A program made the position numbers and the translations under genes. Below, one piece after another: positions 1 through 8,739 of a DNA stretch of 64,000 nt; the first letter of the stretch is position 1; every line of letters begins with the position of its first letter. A model generated the notes under the pieces. That model was not told the origin of the DNA. It saw only the letters and a program-made list of their open reading frames with translations, and made no database searches. Origin of the DNA: Flammeovirgaceae bacterium UBA1842 (lineage in GTDB: Bacteria; Bacteroidota; Bacteroidia; Cytophagales; Cyclobacteriaceae); the NCBI GenBank assembly GCA_002338655.1, contig DDIU01000042.1, positions 1 to 64,000 of the forward strand. The letters are read 5' to 3'.

Positions 1-322
1 CAGAAATAAGCAAGTGACTAGTTTTGGTCCATTATACCACAAGCCCTAGCCAAGCTAGTGACCTTAATTTATTGGTGGGAGCACTTCTTCCCTTCATTTT
101 TTGAGGCCAAAAAACGAAGCAAAAAAGCCTTGAAAAAATACCGCACTACATCCAACGCTCAAATAGCCAACCCTGCTGCACCGTCACACACCACCACGCC
201 ATTTTTTCGCCTCGCCCGCCTTGGTGAAGGTACGTTTTCAAAAAATTATGAACGTGACAGAAGTCCAACCACCACTAACGAATAAACGAACTAGGGCCCA
301 CGAATCAGTTATGAACTAATTT
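1..322. other. Leading region without a supported gene
   Basis: No convincing gene is seen here. A GTG-initiated plus-strand frame (58-285, 75 codons) is open, but its translation is low-complexity, rich in Lys, Pro, Thr and Phe, and looks like nothing I recognise. The stretch lies downstream of the minus-strand gene that ends at 323, so it may hold that gene's terminator, although no clear hairpin with a U-tract was found. It could also be the edge of an extragenic repeat cut by the window boundary. Confidence 0.5.
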
Positions 323-865
323 TCACAAACTGTCGAGAATCTCTTCAATTGCTTCTATCTTTTCATCTGTGTATTCGCCAGAAGTAGCGTAAACAATATT
401 TCCTTCTTTATCCAACAGAAACATATAGGGTACATCTTTTTCATCAAATTCCAAGGCATCTTTATAGGTTTTAAGATCGCCTTTATAGAAGAGAATATTT
501 GGGATTAATAGTGGATCAAGTTCCTTAGCGGTTTTCTTTTTAGCCGTACTGGTGGCTGCTGCTTTTATACCTGTAAACATGGGAACAAAAAACACATTGA
601 TGTCATACGAAAAACCTGCAAACACCCCGGTGGATTCCTTTATAAACTTGTTATAAACAGGGCTAAACCAGGTGTTAAGATCATCTTCTGCTTTTTTGGA
701 ATATGCCAGCCCTAGCAACGTGTATTTATCAGTAACATCATCGGGGATATTTACAATTTCATCCTCCACGGTTTCCGTTTCCATGTCAGGAAACCGAGTG
801 CCCTCCAATTGAGCAATTGCACCAAAACTTAAAGCCAACAGACAAACTGTAAAAAGGTATTTCAT
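323..865 (-). CDS. Exported thioredoxin-like-fold protein
   Basis: A 180-residue protein with a clear signal peptide (MKYLFTVCLLALSFGAIA, then Q), so it is probably periplasmic. The rest reads like a thioredoxin-fold domain: a hydrophobic strand with YTLLGLAYSKKAEDD near residues 48-62, and a late segment with a cis-Pro-like VPYMFLLDKEGNIVY (about residues 145-159) typical of the second half of redoxin folds. There is no CxxC pair, so disulfide exchange is not expected. The N-terminal pattern recalls the ATP10-like proteins of Bacteroidota, but I am not certain of that family. It lies 45 bp downstream of the MBL-fold gene on the same strand and may be co-transcribed with it. Confidence 0.7.
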   Translation of the reverse strand: MKYLFTVCLLALSFGAIAQLEGTRFPDMETETVEDEIVNIPDDVTDKYTLLGLAYSKKAEDDLNTWFSPVYNKFIKESTGVFAGFSYDINVFFVPMFTGIKAAATSTAKKKTAKELDPLLIPNILFYKGDLKTYKDALEFDEKDVPYMFLLDKEGNIVYATSGEYTDEKIEAIEEILDSL

Positions 866-909
866 GGATTTTATTTATTTTTAATTATTATAAAAACGAC
901 CGTAAAAAT

Positions 910-1635
910 TTATTCCATCTTCCTGATCCTTGTTTCAATGCCTGCCTCCCCTTTCATTAAATCAACAATTATACCGGTATCTGTATTTCCATAATGGTAG
1001 GGGTATAAAATTTTAGGTCTGAAAGCTTTAGCCGCATCAGCTACCATTTCAGGAGTCATGGTATAGGGCAGATTCATAGGTAAAAAGGCGATATCAATAT
1101 TTTTTAATGCCTTCATCTCTGGTGTGTTTTCAGTATCCCCACCTATGAAAATCCGCTTTCCACCAATGGTCAACAAGTAGCTATTGCATGTCCCTTTTGG
1201 GTGGAAGAATTCACCGTTTTCACGCTTATGAACTAAATTATAGGCAGGCAGTGCTTCAATTGTAATTCCCTCAAACAAGGTTTTTTCGTCATTGCTCAAT
1301 AACTGTCCAAAACCTAGTTTATCTATAGCTAACTGTGTTGTAATAACTTTTGTGTCCAGTTTTTTAATTTGATCGACTGCCGTGGCATCACAATGATCAC
1401 CATGGTGATGTGTAATCAAAATCAAATCCGCCTTTGGCAACTTGGTATAATCGCCCTCCCTTGAAGAAGGGTCAATGTGGATCACCTTATTATCAATTTC
1501 GAACATCAATGAGCCGTGGCCGATAAAGGTAATGTCCAACTTGCCAGCAGTAGTTTCAAAGCTGTCCTTTTCGTAATCCTGACCAAAGGAGACTAGGCTA
1601 ACGGCACACAGGATTATGAGTAAAAACAGTCTCAT
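910..1635 (-). CDS. Exported metallo-beta-lactamase-fold hydrolase (UPF0173/YcbX-like L-ascorbate-6-P lactonase type)
   Basis: A 241-residue MBL-fold protein with a signal peptide (MRLFLLIILCAVSLVSFG). The metal-binding signature THHHGDHCD sits near residue 80; a later GGDTENTPE supplies the bridging Asp and YPYHYG the C-terminal His. This arrangement matches the small UPF0173-type hydrolases, whose substrates are mostly unknown. I chose the ATG at 1635 over the one at 1644 because its ATGA overlaps the stop of the upstream GNAT gene, which points to translational coupling, and because it puts an Arg directly before the hydrophobic core. The substrate cannot be inferred from context. Confidence 0.85.
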   Translation of the reverse strand: MRLFLLIILCAVSLVSFGQDYEKDSFETTAGKLDITFIGHGSLMFEIDNKVIHIDPSSREGDYTKLPKADLILITHHHGDHCDATAVDQIKKLDTKVITTQLAIDKLGFGQLLSNDEKTLFEGITIEALPAYNLVHKRENGEFFHPKGTCNSYLLTIGGKRIFIGGDTENTPEMKALKNIDIAFLPMNLPYTMTPEMVADAAKAFRPKILYPYHYGNTDTGIIVDLMKGEAGIETRIRKME

Positions 1636-2084
1636 TTTAACCATTCATATAATTTATAATGCTCCCCATTCATACCCAGTTTTTCATACACTTGTTGTGC
1701 TTTCACATTCTCCTTTTCAACATAAAGTCTGATTCCGCATAATTTCGGATCTTCTTCAACTATGGATTTGATATGTTCATACATTTCCCTGAATACCCCT
1801 TTAGCCCGATGGGAAATATCAACATAAACCGATTGAATCCACATTACGGTTCCGTTTCGCCATTCACTCCACTCTGGGGTAATGAGCAAACAAGCTATAA
1901 TGGTCTCCTCCCCCTTGGTAGCTACGTAGTAGGTTCCTTTAGAAGGGTCTGCAAACAATGTTTCGATACCTTCTAATAAGGCATCTCGCTTCAAAACAAT
2001 GTTTTCTGTTTCCTTGGCCATCAACTGCTGAAAGTTAGCAATAGTCTCAAGGTCTTTAAATTTTGCTTTTCTGATCTGAATCAC
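1632..2084 (-). CDS. GNAT family N-acetyltransferase
   Basis: A 150-residue GNAT domain starting at GTG. The N-terminal IRKAKFKDLETIANFQQLMA is the usual first strand and helix. Around residues 90-105, VDISHRAKGVFREMYEHI matches motif A, although the acetyl-CoA loop is RAKGVFR rather than the canonical RGxGIG. The end, NVKAQQVYEKLGMN, is the motif B region seen in most members. It probably acetylates a small-molecule amine or an N-terminus; the substrate is unknown. Its stop overlaps the start of the MBL-fold gene by ATGA, so the two form one transcription unit. Confidence 0.85.
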   Translation of the reverse strand: MIQIRKAKFKDLETIANFQQLMAKETENIVLKRDALLEGIETLFADPSKGTYYVATKGEETIIACLLITPEWSEWRNGTVMWIQSVYVDISHRAKGVFREMYEHIKSIVEEDPKLCGIRLYVEKENVKAQQVYEKLGMNGEHYKLYEWLK

Positions 2085-2203
2085 ATTCTAAATATAGCAC
2101 TTTAATAAAAATTAGCCTTGATAATTTTATGGTAGTTGCAGATAACTTCCGTCAAATGAACCATTTTAAGTTAAACTTGTAATAACATATATCTATTTAC
2201 AAT

Positions 2204-3175
2204 ATGAACTATGATGTTATAATTATCGGGGCTGGCCCAATAGGTCTGGCCTGTGGTATTGAAGCAAAAAAACGTGGGCTTAACTACCTCATAATTGAGA
2301 AAGGGTGCCTCGTTAATTCCATATACAATTATCCGCTCAACATGACCTTTTTCTCAACTTCAGATAAGCTTGAGATCGGGGGCGTACCATTTATCTCACA
2401 TGGCAATAAGCCAAATAGGTTTGAAGCTTTGGAATATTATAGGCGGGTAGCTTCCAGTCAAGAGATTGACATTAATCTATATGAAAAGGTGGAAACCGTA
2501 ACTAAAGAAGATTCAAGAGTAATTGTACAAACAAATAAGGGCAAGTATGAGGGCAAATCTTTAGTACTATCCACAGGGTTTTATGACCTCCCTTACTTAA
2601 TGAATGTGGAAGGGGAGGAATTGCCCAAGGTGAAGCATTATTATGACGAACCACATCCCTATTTCAGACAGAAATTGGTGGTTATAGGCGCAGCCAATTC
2701 AGCCGTTGATGCAGCTTTGGAAACCTTTAGAAAAGGGGCCGATGTAACTATGGTAGTGCGTGAGTCTAGCATTAAGGAATCAGTAAAGTATTGGGTTAAA
2801 CCTGACATCGAAAACCGGATTAAAAACAGTGAAATAAAAGCTTATTTCAACAGTGAAGTGACAAAAATAGAAGCACATCAAGTGACCTTGAAAACCCCAC
2901 AAGGAAAGGTTGTGCTCCCCAATGATTTCGTATTGGCCATGACGGGCTATAAACCCAACTTTTCTTTGATGGAATCATTGGGCATTAAATTTCAGGACGA
3001 TGAGTTTATCACACCGGTCTATAACGAAAAAACGAATGAATCCAACATTGATGGGGTCTATCTGGCTGGAGTTGTGTGTGGTGGATTGAAGACCAATAAG
3101 TGGTTTATTGAAAATTCGAGAGTACATGCCGGTAATATCATGGATGACATTTTCGGCAAATTGGCAAACAAGTAG
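2204..3175 (+). CDS. ypdA: YpdA-type bacillithiol disulfide reductase
   Basis: A 323-residue two-dinucleotide-binding flavoprotein. FAD binding is shown by IIIGAGPIGLACGIEAKKRG at residues 6-25, NADPH binding by VVIGAANSAVDAALETF near residue 165, and a final ATG-type motif by FVLAMTGYKPN. There is no CxxC redox pair, which fits YpdA (Bdr), a reductase of oxidised bacillithiol, rather than thioredoxin reductase. The stretch NYPLNMTFFSTSDKLEIG is characteristic of the family, and the length is typical. The gene is transcribed alone, divergently from the GNAT/MBL operon across a 119-bp spacer. Its presence suggests that the host makes bacillithiol, as many Cytophagales do; that part is family knowledge. 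Confidence 0.93.
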   Translation: MNYDVIIIGAGPIGLACGIEAKKRGLNYLIIEKGCLVNSIYNYPLNMTFFSTSDKLEIGGVPFISHGNKPNRFEALEYYRRVASSQEIDINLYEKVETVTKEDSRVIVQTNKGKYEGKSLVLSTGFYDLPYLMNVEGEELPKVKHYYDEPHPYFRQKLVVIGAANSAVDAALETFRKGADVTMVVRESSIKESVKYWVKPDIENRIKNSEIKAYFNSEVTKIEAHQVTLKTPQGKVVLPNDFVLAMTGYKPNFSLMESLGIKFQDDEFITPVYNEKTNESNIDGVYLAGVVCGGLKTNKWFIENSRVHAGNIMDDIFGKLANK

Positions 3176-3351
3176 TACGTAAAAACGAGGGAATTGGTTA
3201 TCTGGTCATTTCCGTACGGTCGCTGTCTCCAGCCGATCATTTTAAAAAGCCCATATTTCTTATAAGTATCTAATTATCAGTGTTTTACAAAAACGGCATA
3301 ATTATAGCCAAGTGTTTTGCGGTCAATTAAAATAATTAAACTCAAAACATC

Positions 3352-3753
3352 ATGAAAACGTTAAAAACAACATTTTTATCCTCAATGGCACTGGTGCTGT
3401 TGTTATCAATCAATGCTTTTGCCACCAATGCTGACAAAGTAGTGGAAAAAGCAAGGGCAATGGTAAGTGAAGCTGCCCCTCATGACTGGCAGACATTGGC
3501 GAAAGCAGCTGATTTATGTATCAAAAAAGATGTTAACCTTACTGAAGCAAAAGAATGGTTAGACAAATCTTTGACAATTAAAGAAAGTAGCATGGCGCTT
3601 GAAGTGGCGGGTGACTACTATGCTAAAAACAAACTTTATGATCAGGCTATCAACAACTACGTTCAAAGCATGTTGAAAATCAAAGATCACGATAGGCAAG
3701 CGGACACTTCACGGCTGGAAGCAAAAATTGCCAAAGCAAAGAAAAACTCTTAA
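3352..3753 (+). CDS. Small exported TPR-like helical protein
   Basis: A 133-residue protein with a signal peptide (to about residue 24, cleaved near AFA-T). The mature part is all-helical and repeat-like: WQTLAKAADLCIKK, EAKEWLDKSLTIKES and YDQAINNYVQSMLKI resemble tetratricopeptide helices, about two to three degenerate repeats. No catalytic residue is visible, so a periplasmic scaffold or adaptor role is the most one can say. It is monocistronic: a strong terminator follows 20 bp after its stop, and the next gene is convergent. Confidence 0.75.
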   Translation: MKTLKTTFLSSMALVLLLSINAFATNADKVVEKARAMVSEAAPHDWQTLAKAADLCIKKDVNLTEAKEWLDKSLTIKESSMALEVAGDYYAKNKLYDQAINNYVQSMLKIKDHDRQADTSRLEAKIAKAKKNS

Positions 3754-3771
3754 ACACCCCAAGAACAACAG

Positions 3772-3809
3772 AAATGAGGGAGGGCTATTGCTCTCCCTCA
3801 TTTTTTTTG
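3772..3809 (+). terminator. Rho-independent terminator of the TPR-like gene
   Basis: An 11-bp perfect stem (AAATGAGGGAG at 3772-3782 with its complement at 3793-3803) is followed by a run of T, continuing to 3808. On the plus strand this is a classical intrinsic terminator. On the minus strand no U-tract follows. It overlaps the last codons of the convergent antiporter gene, so part of that coding sequence doubles as the terminator. Confidence 0.85.
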
Positions 3810-5122
3810 TCCCCTCCATTTGCCTCCAGCTGCTCTTTTTCTTCCACTGTTTTATGCTTGTCCTGAACTGGGATTTCTTCAATATGTTTGTCCATTTCCC
3901 TCCAATAGTCCATTTGCATGGCATCCACCGGTTCGATGTGCTTCCCGTTGGCAATAAGCGCAATGGCCATAGCTGAGCTTGTCAAAAGTATTGTATAAAG
4001 TAACACGGCAGAACTAAAAGTATCCACTTGTAAGTGCACCGGTATGGAAAAGAATAACAGAATGGTGATCAGGCCTCTGGGGGCAATAAATATTTGTGGG
4101 TTCAAATCCTTTCGAACAATCAATTTTAGAAATAATGCCCGAACACCGAAAAGGGCAACGGTGATCAATAGGCTAATTAAAAACACCCTAAAATCAACCA
4201 GGGAGGAAACATTTATAGTTATACCAAAAATTACAAAGAAGAATGTCCTGACAACAAATGCCGACTCCATCGTTATTAAATGGAAGTTGCTCAAAATACT
4301 ATGAATTGACGAAAGGTTGATAAGCTTCATCAGCTTTCCTTTGAAAAACAACTTGTAGTTATTGAGCACCAGTCCAAATATCAAAATGATAAGCAGCGAA
4401 GAGAGGTGGAAGAGCTTACCGATGGCATAAAGTACCAATAAAACCGCTATTAGTAAAAATAGCTTAACCTGGGTACGCAATCTTTGGAATATCAACACCA
4501 AGGCATAGCTGATCAATACGGATAAAACAATAGTAATCAGTATGTTAGATACAACATCCCAGATCACGGAGCCCACGTGATTATTGTCAAGGTTTCCGAT
4601 AAGAAAATAGAAGTACATGATCCCCAGAATATCGGAAAAGGTGCTTTCATAAATCAAAAATTCTTTCTTTTCGTCCATCATTTCCCCGATAGATGGGATA
4701 ACAATAGCACTGCTTATTACCGATAACGGAATGGCATAAATCAGTGAAGTGGTAAAATCATCCACAATGAAGCTATTGATTATGAAACCTAGAATGAATG
4801 AACAGCCTATTAACGAGGCCAAGGCCACTAATAACGATTTCCAGATGAGCGGCCATTTGCTCCTGTTGAGCTCCAGATCCAGTGCGGCTTCCAAAACAAT
4901 CATTATTAACCCCACTATACCTAGAATTTCCAGGGCATCGAACAGGAATTCGCCCGTAGGGATATCAAAATAATTGGCTGCTGATTTAATGATCATACCA
5001 AGTGCCACCAGTAGCAAAACGCTCGGTACATTCGTTTTGGAAGAAATAATGTTGAATAAATAGGAGATAATGACCACAAATGAAGCGGCTATAACTATGG
5101 TGTATGGGTTTATTATTTCCAT
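3785..5122 (-). CDS. Monovalent cation:proton antiporter, CPA1 (NhaP-like) family
   Basis: A 445-residue membrane protein with about 12 hydrophobic segments and a hydrophilic, highly charged C-terminal tail of some 45 residues (from about residue 400). The N-terminal hydrophobic pattern with VPSVLLLVALGMI and EILGIVGLIMIVLEAALDLEL is typical of the first helices of CPA antiporters. It should exchange Na+ or K+ for H+ at the inner membrane. The ion cannot be read from the sequence. It is divergent from the YrbG-type exchanger across a 168-bp spacer, so two cation transporters share one intergenic region and may be co-regulated. Confidence 0.88.
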   Translation of the reverse strand: MEIINPYTIVIAASFVVIISYLFNIISSKTNVPSVLLLVALGMIIKSAANYFDIPTGEFLFDALEILGIVGLIMIVLEAALDLELNRSKWPLIWKSLLVALASLIGCSFILGFIINSFIVDDFTTSLIYAIPLSVISSAIVIPSIGEMMDEKKEFLIYESTFSDILGIMYFYFLIGNLDNNHVGSVIWDVVSNILITIVLSVLISYALVLIFQRLRTQVKLFLLIAVLLVLYAIGKLFHLSSLLIILIFGLVLNNYKLFFKGKLMKLINLSSIHSILSNFHLITMESAFVVRTFFFVIFGITINVSSLVDFRVFLISLLITVALFGVRALFLKLIVRKDLNPQIFIAPRGLITILLFFSIPVHLQVDTFSSAVLLYTILLTSSAMAIALIANGKHIEPVDAMQMDYWREMDKHIEEIPVQDKHKTVEEKEQLEANGGDKKNEGEQ

Positions 5123-5290
5123 CTAATATTAGTTTTGATCGATTTGTTAATTGAACAAAGAGGAGGTATTACTAGCAGGGTCAAAAATACATATTACTAT
5201 AATACAACAACTTAACTATTAAAAAAGAATCAAAAAACATCAATATACTTTAAAAATGTACTATTTTAGAAAATCACAATATAATAGTGC

Positions 5291-6250
5291 ATGCTGATAT
5301 ATATTCTGTTCGTAATAGGTTTCGTTTTTCTCATCAAGGGTGCCGATCTTCTGGTAGATGGTGCAACATCGATAGGGAAGAAGCTGAATATCTCCAGCAT
5401 TATTATCGGATTGACTATCGTTTCTTTTGGAACTTCTTTACCGGAATTATTGGTAAACCTCATTGCCAGCTATGAGAATAAGCCTGATATCGGAGTAGGA
5501 AATGTATTGGGTAGCAATATTGCCAATATCCTTTTGATTCTTGGGATTTCTGCCCTCATCAATCCCTTACCCATTACAAAAAACACTTATTTTATTGAGG
5601 TGCCTTTTTCATTGACCGCCACATTGTTGGTCGGTTTTCTTGCCAACGCGTCCTTATTTCACAAATCAACGGATTTGGCCATTAGCCGCTCAGATGGTTT
5701 GATTTTACTTTTCTTTTTCTTCCTCTTTATGGGGTATGTATACATTGTATCAAAACAGAAAAAATCAGAATTCAGCAATGAAGATTATAAGGAAATGCCC
5801 TATGCGAAATCCATAGGGCTCATTTTAATTGGCTGTGTCGGCCTATATTTCGGTGGTAGATGGGTGGTAGATGGCGCCATTTCAATCGCCCGTACATTTG
5901 GTATGAGCGAGACCTTTATAGGCCTTACCATTATTGCTATTGGCACATCATTGCCTGAATTAGTCACCTCTGCAGTGGCGGCATTTAAAAAAGATACTGA
6001 CATAGCTGTAGGTAACGTAGTAGGCTCTAATATCTTCAACCTACTGTGGATCTTAGGGTTAAGCGCCACAATAAAAGAAATTCCGTATGATGCCATATCC
6101 AACTCGGATATCTTTATGATCATTGCTTCAAGTACTGCCCTTATATTGGCGGTAGTTATTGGCAAGCGCCCAATAATCAGTAGGTGGGAAGGCTTATTTT
6201 TCTTGATAGCCTATGTCTGGTATATTATATTCCTAATCCAAAGAGGATAA
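5291..6250 (+). CDS. Calcium/sodium antiporter, CaCA superfamily (YrbG type)
   Basis: A 319-residue inner-membrane exchanger with the two inverted alpha-repeats of the family. Repeat 1 has GLTIVSFGTSLPELLVN and GVGNVLGSNIANILLILG. Repeat 2 has GLTIIAIGTSLPELVTS and AVGNVVGSNIFNLLWILG. The paired Glu residues in GTSLPE and the GSN motifs are the ion-coordinating positions. Length and ten-helix pattern match YrbG. It most likely extrudes Ca2+ in exchange for Na+ or H+. The gene lies convergent to the DUF1761 gene, separated by 41 bp. Confidence 0.93.
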   Translation: MLIYILFVIGFVFLIKGADLLVDGATSIGKKLNISSIIIGLTIVSFGTSLPELLVNLIASYENKPDIGVGNVLGSNIANILLILGISALINPLPITKNTYFIEVPFSLTATLLVGFLANASLFHKSTDLAISRSDGLILLFFFFLFMGYVYIVSKQKKSEFSNEDYKEMPYAKSIGLILIGCVGLYFGGRWVVDGAISIARTFGMSETFIGLTIIAIGTSLPELVTSAVAAFKKDTDIAVGNVVGSNIFNLLWILGLSATIKEIPYDAISNSDIFMIIASSTALILAVVIGKRPIISRWEGLFFLIAYVWYIIFLIQRG

Positions 6251-6291
6251 TAAAAGGCTGAACTCACATTAAGCCCAACCTTTTAAATTAA

Positions 6292-6684
6292 TCAGGTCCA
6301 GGCAGTGAGAATAGCGCCCATTATTGTGAAGCTTATTACAAAATAGAAGGCATCAATAAACCAGAGTTTAAAAGAGTTTCTGGAAAATAGGTAATTTACC
6401 CCTATTGCCATGGCCACCCATCCAAAGCCAGTGGCGAATCCGTAAATGATACCCTCCTGCACTTTAAGGCCATTCAGAAAAAATGCCAAGTTAACGGCCA
6501 TAATAAACTCCAAAACAAAGGCCGTCCCATAAATTTTAGCCATGTTCGCATTTTTTAAGTCCTCCTCGGTAAATCCATTTTCTTTCATCCAGGGTTTTCC
6601 AAACAGTGGCCCATACCAAATAGCGCCAAGTACAAAAGTCGATAGTGTGGCTACCACGATAGCCAGCCAGTTTACATTTTCCAT
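6292..6684 (-). CDS. DUF1761 membrane protein
   Basis: A 130-residue protein with about four transmembrane helices. The opening, NWLAIVVATLSTFVLGAIWYGPLFGKPWMKENGFTEEDL, split here as NWLAIVVATLSTF then GAIWYGPLFGKPW, is the hallmark of DUF1761, where a conserved Trp-Tyr-Gly-Pro-Leu-Phe-Gly-Lys-Pro-Trp stretch follows the first helix. Function is unknown. It is last in a three-gene minus-strand run (YCII-like protein, 148-residue membrane protein, this gene), with 23 bp to the previous gene. Confidence 0.85.
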   Translation of the reverse strand: MENVNWLAIVVATLSTFVLGAIWYGPLFGKPWMKENGFTEEDLKNANMAKIYGTAFVLEFIMAVNLAFFLNGLKVQEGIIYGFATGFGWVAMAIGVNYLFSRNSFKLWFIDAFYFVISFTIMGAILTAWT

Positions 6685-6707
6685 AATTAAGGTGTTTAGG
6701 TTATTAT

Positions 6708-7154
6708 CTATTTACTTGTTACTTCATCTTCTCCTTTTTCATATTTTCTCCAAATGCCCAGCAACACCCCTATAATTTGATATTGCATTAACACTGCTGT
6801 TTCGTCCATAATGGTAAGGTCAAATGGGCGAAGGGAAAAATAGTTTTGTGTGGTAACTTCAAATAATCGGAAACAGATCCATATTGCAAAAGCGTACTTC
6901 ATGCCTTTGAGGCCAGTATCTACATTCAGCTTTGTAAAAAGCCAAGCCATGGCATAAGTGGCCAAAAGCCCAGACAAGAAAGCGACACCAAGGCCAATAG
7001 CCATATTGAAGTGGGCAAAATCTTCTTCCTTGAGTTTATTCAGCTCCATCCATCGGAGTCCGAAAAAAGCATAGTCGTACCATAATGGCCTTACTAGTTG
7101 AGTTACAATAGTTGCGGCAAATACCGCGTAGTGATTAATAATAAGCTTTTTCAT
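6708..7154 (-). CDS. Four-helix membrane protein, possibly a distant DUF1761 relative
   Basis: A 148-residue protein with about four hydrophobic segments. The pattern VTQLVRPLWYDYAFFGLRWMELNKL, split here as VTQLVRPLWYDYAFF then GLRWMELNKL, resembles the aromatic stretch after the first helix of DUF1761 in its downstream neighbour, which suggests a related fold, but the match is weak. I chose the ATG at 7154 rather than the TTG at 7163; the latter overlaps the stop of the upstream gene. The gene is tightly packed with its neighbours (5 bp from the YCII-like gene), so a shared role is likely. No enzyme motif is seen. Confidence 0.7.
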   Translation of the reverse strand: MKKLIINHYAVFAATIVTQLVRPLWYDYAFFGLRWMELNKLKEEDFAHFNMAIGLGVAFLSGLLATYAMAWLFTKLNVDTGLKGMKYAFAIWICFRLFEVTTQNYFSLRPFDLTIMDETAVLMQYQIIGVLLGIWRKYEKGEDEVTSK

Positions 7155-7159
7155 AGGTA

Positions 7160-7552
7160 TCAATTATCTTCCTTTTCAATTGAAAATGACCCTTTGGCGG
7201 TATACCATGGCCGTATTTTAGCCGTTAATCGCCCTGCACTTATTGCGGGGTCTTTATCGGTAAGTGCTTTGGCTTCCTCCATTGACTTAACATTCAATAT
7301 AAAAATTCCACCTCCACCTTCAAATGGGCCTGCGAGCATTAGTTCACCCCTTTTCGCCATGATTCCCATATTGGCCATATGAGCCGCCTGAATACTGTCA
7401 ATTTCCGCTTTGGGTATGTCTGGTTTATCAGGATTGGTAATAAGTTCAACAAAGTAATATTTAACAATCTCCATCGGTGGAGTTGCTTCCCCATCCTGGG
7501 CATTGACAACCAATGGAAGAAGGCAAATAAAAATTATAGGTAACTTTTTCAT
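7160..7552 (-). CDS. Exported YCII-related (dimeric ferredoxin-like fold) protein
   Basis: A 130-residue protein with a signal peptide (MKKLPIIFICLLPLVVNA) and one YCII-related domain. The features are a beta strand YYFVELITN, then a helix with HMANMGIMAKRGELMLAGPFEGGGGIFI (cut here as HMANMGIMAKRG and ELMLAGPFEGGGG), then SMEEAKALTDKDPAISAGRL. The His early in the helix and the Asp in KDPA are the positions usually proposed as catalytic in YciI. The family is a ferredoxin-like fold; most members have no known reaction. It heads the three-gene unit and lies only 38 bp from the divergent sensor kinase. Confidence 0.85.
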   Translation of the reverse strand: MKKLPIIFICLLPLVVNAQDGEATPPMEIVKYYFVELITNPDKPDIPKAEIDSIQAAHMANMGIMAKRGELMLAGPFEGGGGIFILNVKSMEEAKALTDKDPAISAGRLTAKIRPWYTAKGSFSIEKEDN

Positions 7553-7590
7553 ATTATTAATTATGTGTTCAACTATCCTTTTGAGCTTCC

Positions 7591-8736
7591 TTGTTAGGAA
7601 TAACTAGCAATGAAATTAGTATTTTTAATGATACGAAAATTGAGCAATCTACTGAAACGGCAGATTATTGGAGTAAAACGGAAATAATATTGTCCAAGCA
7701 AGTAACTGATAAAATCAAAATAAACGACCGTCTGGTCAGAATCATTGGGGTACAGTTTTTTGGAATAGTTATTCCAAATGCCACTGGGCTGGTGAGCAAT
7801 ACTGACCAATCAGCCTTATTTATTGTAGGGGCCTATGCCTATTTTATGCTCATTTCATTTTTAATCTGGCAAGGCAATCGGTATATCCTTTTCAAATTGG
7901 AGGAACAATATAATTGGTTTATCAACCCAGCACAAAAAGTGGTTTTAATCCTGGGCGCCAATGTTTTTTACACTGCTCCTTTGGTGGTGGTAATGCTTTT
8001 ATTTTGGTATCACATTAATGGCAATACTGCTAACTGGAATGTAATACAAGCCACGGCCATCGTATGTGTAATCTGCGTTATTTTTATTACCCATGTATAT
8101 GAAACAATTTTCTTGATCAAACAAAGGGAGTCTGACATACTAAAAGGCGAACGACTGGAAAAATCAAAGGTAAAGGCCGAATTGGATGCCTTAAAAAATC
8201 AAATCGACCCGCATTTTATGTTCAATTCATTGAACAGTCTCTCTTACTTAATTGATCAAGATCCAAAAAAAGCGAAGGATTTTACATCTAGCTTAGCCGA
8301 TATCTATCGCTATATCCTGTCCAATAAAGACACGAGATTGGTTTTGCTTGAAGATGAACTCGCATTCTTAAACAAGTATATATCCTTGCTAAAGTTACGG
8401 TTCGGTGATACTTTAAATGTGTCCAACACCATTTCTAAAACCATGGGGAACAATTATTTAATTCCGCCTATTTCCATATTTATGGCCTTGGAAAATGTGG
8501 TGAAACACAATGAAATATCTAAAAAGCACCCAATGGAGGTGCTCATCAACCTTTCAGATTCCAACTTATCGATAACCAACAACATAAGAAAGAAGAAGTC
8601 AATGGAAGTATCTTCTAAAATAGGATTAAACAACCTAGATGAGCGATACAAAATTATTGTTGGGGAGGGGATTAAGACGAACCTGGATGAAAAACAATTT
8701 AACATCCTCCTGCCAATGTTGGAAATTAACGGTTAA
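7591..8736 (+). CDS. LytS/YehU-type sensor histidine kinase
   Basis: A 381-residue membrane kinase. Four hydrophobic segments (about residues 50-180) precede a coiled coil and the histidine-kinase domain. The phospho-acceptor is the His in DPHFMFNSLNSL at about residue 208, and the ATP-binding part has IPPISIFMALENVVKHN and a late GLNNLDERYK. This is the LytS type, paired with the LytTR regulator 3 bp downstream. The start is uncertain: the first available codon is TTG at 7591, an upstream in-frame TGA lies at 7582, and no in-frame ATG occurs until the membrane region. The N-terminus may therefore be shorter, or truncated relative to homologues. Confidence 0.88.
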   Translation: MLGITSNEISIFNDTKIEQSTETADYWSKTEIILSKQVTDKIKINDRLVRIIGVQFFGIVIPNATGLVSNTDQSALFIVGAYAYFMLISFLIWQGNRYILFKLEEQYNWFINPAQKVVLILGANVFYTAPLVVVMLLFWYHINGNTANWNVIQATAIVCVICVIFITHVYETIFLIKQRESDILKGERLEKSKVKAELDALKNQIDPHFMFNSLNSLSYLIDQDPKKAKDFTSSLADIYRYILSNKDTRLVLLEDELAFLNKYISLLKLRFGDTLNVSNTISKTMGNNYLIPPISIFMALENVVKHNEISKKHPMEVLINLSDSNLSITNNIRKKKSMEVSSKIGLNNLDERYKIIVGEGIKTNLDEKQFNILLPMLEING

Positions 8737-8739
8737 CCC

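Noticed and set aside
58..285. 75-codon open frame on the plus strand
   Set aside because: GTG start, low-complexity composition, no recognisable motif and no supporting context.
7610..7687. Short ATG frame (25 codons) overlapping the LytS-type kinase start
   Set aside because: It ends after 25 codons and has no link to the kinase frame.
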